A stretch of DNA of 64,000 nt, taken from Ziziphus jujuba (Eukaryota; Streptophyta; Magnoliopsida; Rosales; Rhamnaceae). Made by a program: the position numbers and the translations under genes. Of the stretch, positions 60,490 to 64,000 are shown piece by piece. The notes beneath the pieces were generated by a model. That model worked only from the letters and a program-made list of their open reading frames with translations, made no database searches and was not told where the DNA came from. Where the stretch lies: assembly GCF_031755915.1 (NCBI RefSeq), contig NC_083383.1, positions 26,390,501 through 26,454,500 on the forward strand, in the 5' to 3' direction. Within the stretch, counting starts at the first letter, position 1, and every line of letters starts with the position of its first letter.

Positions 60490-60820
60490 TGTTAGTTTTG
60501 TTCTAATTACAGTTAGATTTTATATTTTTAAAAAATTATCATTTAGATCTAATTTAGTAATTTTTATTTGTTAATTTTAATAGTTAAAAGTCATAAATAA
60601 GAATCATGTATCTATTAATTTAATCTATTTAACCATAAAATATTAATTTTTAACTTTTTATGATTTTTAACTGTAAAATTTAATTGGAAAAAGGATAAAC
60701 AAATTTATTTTAATAGATATAGAAAATTAAAGGTTGATTAATAATGATGTTGTAAACGTGAGATCTAAGAGTAATTATAATAAAATTAAAGAGATTTAAA
60801 TGAAATTTACCTTTTATTAT
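60490..60820. repeat. Hairpin-like AT-rich inverted repeat (possible MITE)
   Basis: The inner arms AGTTAAAAGTCATAAATAA (~60590) and TTTTATGATTTTTAACTG (~60657) are complementary. Weaker complementarity extends outwards (CTAATTACAGTTAGATTTTA against the strand opposite CTAAGAGTAATTATAATAAA). Ends and target duplication are not defined. Confidence 0.5.
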
Positions 60821-60926
60821 TATTATTATTATTTTGTTTTTTATTTTTCATTTTGTTTTTTACATTTGAAAGATATGTTGATACATGTTTAAATTTAACA
60901 GACCCAAATACTTTATTTATTTTCTT

Positions 60927-62048
60927 GAATTTCATTTACTCCTTATATTTAGCTCTAATTACACTTAAACCCCACATGTTTTAAAAATTCTTCATTAATT
61001 TCCTTTTAATTTTTCATATTTACCAAAGCATGTCAAATTGTTAAATTTCACATGGCAAGACTGAGGATCAAATCCTTTGATTATGAAATGTCGATTTTGC
61101 CCTTTATCAACGTAATGGACTTATTTACCCTTTCATAAAAAGTTTTAAACTATATTTACTTCCCTTAGTTTAAGATAATTTTCAATTTATTTTTGGTTTA
61201 ATTTTCAATTTAACACGGTAACGTTTAATTTCAAATACATGAATAAAAATATTGTATGTAAAATAACAAAATTATATAAAAAATTTGACTGTTGGATACA
61301 TTATTAATTTGACTTTTTTCTTTAAAAACTTGACTATTATTTTTTTTCAAATTTTTTTACATATTTGACAATTGGAAACATTATTAATTTTCTTTTTTAA
61401 TTTGACATTAATTTTTTTTTCAATTTGATCAATTTGACCTTTGGAAAGAACAATTTGACTGTTAGTTTCCAACAATCGTATTTTTGAAATCAGATTTTAT
61501 TTTAAAAAATTATTTAATAAATAATATGTTATTCGACGGTTGATCTCTTTTTTTGTTTGAAAAATATTTTACTTTTTTATTTAGGAAAAGAAAAAAAATA
61601 AGGTAAATAAGATTTTATTTTTTTATTTAATAAAAAGATCAGATTTGAAAGAATTAAAAGTAATATTCTAATTTTTTCTAATTTGAAAATCGGGTTATAA
61701 CTTTTTATTTAATAATATTCATTTTAAAATTATCTTCAAGGAGATAAAGGATAGTTTAAAACTTTATACAAAAGGGTAAATAAATCTATTTCGATTAATA
61801 AATGCAAAATCGACATTTCATTTGTCAAAAGTTTTAATGGTTATTTTGTCGTGTGATGTTTAATGAATTGGCTATAATTGGAGGTGAAAACCAATGAAAT
61901 AATAATATTAGTGACCAAAATTTTGATTTATAAATTTAGTGAGTAAAGGATTATCCAAAAACTAAAGAGAGATTAATGATAGATTTTTTATAAAAATGAA
62001 GTTTAAATGTAATTAGGACAAAATCTAAGAGGTAAATGGCATTTGCTC
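60927..62048. mobile_element. Foldback (long terminal inverted repeat) element
   Basis: The left arm 60927-61155 is complementary to the right arm 61745-62048. Near the tips, CATTTACTCCTTATATTTAG pairs with the complement of AAATCTAAGAGGTAAATG. At the inner side, GAAATGTCGATTTTGCCCTT pairs with the complement of a GCAAAATCGACATTTC segment, and a GGGTAAATAA stretch is shared. The ~590-base centre has repeated TTTGAC-TGTTGGA motifs and no coding capacity. This is a non-autonomous DNA element, possibly Mutator-like because of the long arms. No clear target-site duplication. Confidence 0.7.
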
Positions 62049-62139
62049 AAAAAAATAAATAAGTTAACAAACATAGACAAACATTAAAGAAAAACAAACA
62101 AAAAGAATCCGACTTTATTAAAGTCATCACAGAGGTCCC

Positions 62140-62880
62140 GTGCCCTAACTAATGTACAAGCAGGGAAGCAAATATCGTCGAGACGGTGGAAATGTCGGCG
62201 ACAGTTTCCGTTGTCGACCCCGTCCGACACCGACCACGCCGGGGGGGTGGGGGATAAGAAGTTTCTTGCATGCGTGTCGTCGACTTGTCGCCGGAATCGA
62301 TGGAAGTCGACAGAATCGTCCATTGTCGGTGAAGATTTCGGGTTTTGGGTGGATAAGGTGGAAAAATCAGCCGGTTGTCAATGGGAGAAGGTGGAAATTT
62401 GTGGGATATGTCTGCCGGACTGGTTGGGTGTGTTTGTGTTGATTTGTGTGTGTTTGGTTTGTGGTAATTGGCCGGAAGGGAGAAGAACTGAAGGGGGGAA
62501 TAAATGGGGGGATACACAGAGAGAAGAGAAGAGAAGAGAAAGAGGAGAGTGCCATTGGGAATTTTGTTGTTGTTGTTGTTTCTTTTTTTTTTTTTTTTTT
62601 TTGGTTATTGGCTTGAAAAAAAAAAATGAAACCGTGATGTAAGGGTTGAGATCGGCCGAGAATGGAGAAGTTTGAAGAGATGGTCAGCCGAGAAGAGAGA
62701 AGAGGGGAAAGAGAGGGCCGACCGGAAGGGAGAACTGAAGGGGGGAAGAGATGGGGGGATACACAGAGAGAAGAGAAGAGAAGGGAGAGGGCCGAAATTG
62801 GGAATTTTGTTTTTGTTTTTTTTTGTTTTTTTTTTTTTTGGTTGTTATTGGCTTAAAAAAAAAAAGTGAATGAGAGGGTG
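62140..62880. repeat. GC-richer segment with a ~250-bp tandem duplication
   Basis: The part at 62150-62420 is unusually GC-rich for this window. It is followed by two copies of a block (62470-62640 and 62720-62870; offset 250) that contain CCGGAAGGGAGAA, GAAGGGGGGAA, a GGGGGGATACACAGAGAGAA stretch, T-rich runs and TTATTGGCTT. Open frames on both strands are driven by purine/pyrimidine bias and have no recognisable domain. It could be a gene fragment, a transposon end or a noncoding RNA; I cannot decide. Confidence 0.6.
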
Positions 62881-63574
62881 AGAGCCGAAATTGAGGAAAT
62901 AAAATGTGAATGATAATGCATGAATGAATGTGCAGAAATGATTGATTGTTTGATTTTTTTTTTCAAAATATTAATCAAGTAGGATATCAAAAGTATAGGA
63001 AAAAAATTTGAAATGAAAAAAATAATAAGTTTACAACTGTAAATTCACATGTTCGATTGAAAAAGTAAAATGATGGAAAGAAAAAATTACGAGAAAATTG
63101 CAAAAACAAATAATACAATGAGAGAATTGCGGGGAGAAATAATAAAATAAAATTATTATAGGCAAGTACGTTGCTGTCTTTTTTGTTTTCTTTTTAACTT
63201 TAAAAGTACAAACTTTCACGAGACAACTTATATTTTAGTGCTTTATAATTTTGAATAGGTAAGGAAATGAGTGTAGTATAAAAATGTGTGTATAGCACCT
63301 CAGCCATATTTTGATGTTTTGAATCCTTCTGTTTCAGCATAAATCATAGAGAAAGTAAAAATAAAGTTTCAGAAAAATAAAATTGAGTGCACGCGAAGTT
63401 TTCACTGAAGTAATTAGTTTTTAATCTTCTTTTCTTTTTTTATTCAACATTTATATTTATAAAAGGAAGAACTTTTGGAAGATCCACGTTAGAAAAAAAG
63501 TCTCAATTCACAATTTCTTGATCCTCAAAAGTAAGCATTTTAATAACAAATATTGTTAAAATTGTGTTTATTAT
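62881..63574. other. AT-rich noncoding DNA
   Basis: Nothing recognised. Poly-A and poly-T runs only. Confidence 0.4.
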
Positions 63575-63960
63575 TTAACAATTTCTAATTATTATTGTTA
63601 TTATTCTTATTATTATCATTATTGTTATTAATATTGTTATTATTGTTGATGTTATTATTATTATTAATGTAGTCATTATTATTTCTATTATTAATGTTGT
63701 CATTATTGTTGTTTATTATTATTATTAATATTATTATTATTGTAATTCTTCTTCTAATTATTATTATTATTATACTTGTTATCGTTATTATTATTAATGT
63801 TGTTATTATTATTATTAATATTTTTATTATTGTTGTTTATTAATATTGTTATTATTGTTATTTTTATTATTATTGAAATTATTATTACTTTTATTATTTT
63901 TTTACTTGTTATTATTATTATTATTATTTTTCTTATTCTTATTGTTGTTCTTGATATTAT
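63575..63960. repeat. Long imperfect (ATT)n microsatellite
   Basis: Roughly 390 bases of TTATTATTG / TTATTATTA units with interspersed TTG and TTC variants, extending close to the window edge. The open frame through it (Ile/Leu/Val runs) is an artefact of the repeat. Confidence 0.9.
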
Positions 63961-64000
63961 TATTAACTTAATAATTATGTATGATTATTAAAAGAAAAAA

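Noticed and set aside
62149..62642. Overlapping open frames on both strands in the GC-rich island
   Set aside because: No domain or splice structure, and the frames are produced by purine/pyrimidine bias and absence of stop codons in GC-rich repeats.
63776..63991. 71-codon hydrophobic open frame
   Set aside because: Translation of an ATT microsatellite; not a membrane protein.

Overview
The window is nuclear DNA from a flowering plant, most likely a eudicot. It is AT-rich, its genes carry many short exons with GT-AG introns, poly-A/T and TA microsatellites are frequent, and the intergenic space is filled with decayed transposons. Splicing the exons by hand gives four well-supported protein-coding genes. 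Each reads through with consistent intron phase to a natural stop.

Left part (0.6-28.2 kb), gene-rich. An ABC1-like (aarF/UbiB) kinase of the plastid ABC1K5 type (+, 21 exons, 740 aa) converges on CSTF64, the 64-kDa subunit of cleavage stimulation factor used in mRNA 3'-end formation (-, 11 exons, 579 aa). From memory, the Arabidopsis orthologues (At1g71810 and At1g71800) are also neighbours, so this looks like conserved microsynteny. A 4.8-kb gene-free stretch separates this pair from a NAC transcription factor with a C-terminal membrane anchor (-, 5 exons, 613 aa). It belongs to the ANAC013/016/017 (NTL) type, which is held at the ER and acts in mitochondrial retrograde and stress signalling.

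Middle part (28.3-54 kb), transposon-dominated. A decayed Mutator-like transposase with a C-terminal OTU cysteine-protease domain (+, 32.9-36.1 kb) points towards a decayed plant mobile domain (PMD) gene (-, 37.5-39.3 kb). A degenerate minisatellite with a period near 236 bp lies between them, and an AT-rich direct-repeat array lies upstream. At 42.0-49.9 kb one LTR retroelement sits inside another. The inner Ty3/gypsy-type element has ~1.1-kb LTRs and retains gag, protease and the integrase tail, but has lost most of RT, RNase H and the integrase core. The outer element has ~0.37-0.40-kb LTRs and keeps only gag.

Right part (54-64 kb). A sphingoid-base C4-hydroxylase gene (SBH type, +, 2 coding exons plus a 5'UTR intron, 261 aa) is followed by a hairpin-like repeat, a long-armed foldback element, a GC-richer segment with a ~250-bp duplication, and an ATT-rich microsatellite at the end.

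The genes do not form one pathway; they are independent housekeeping or regulatory loci. The most unusual item is the convergent MULE-OTU plus PMD arrangement, which resembles the two-gene layout of maize MuDR. Both genes are clearly inactivated here. No rRNA, tRNA or CRISPR was seen.
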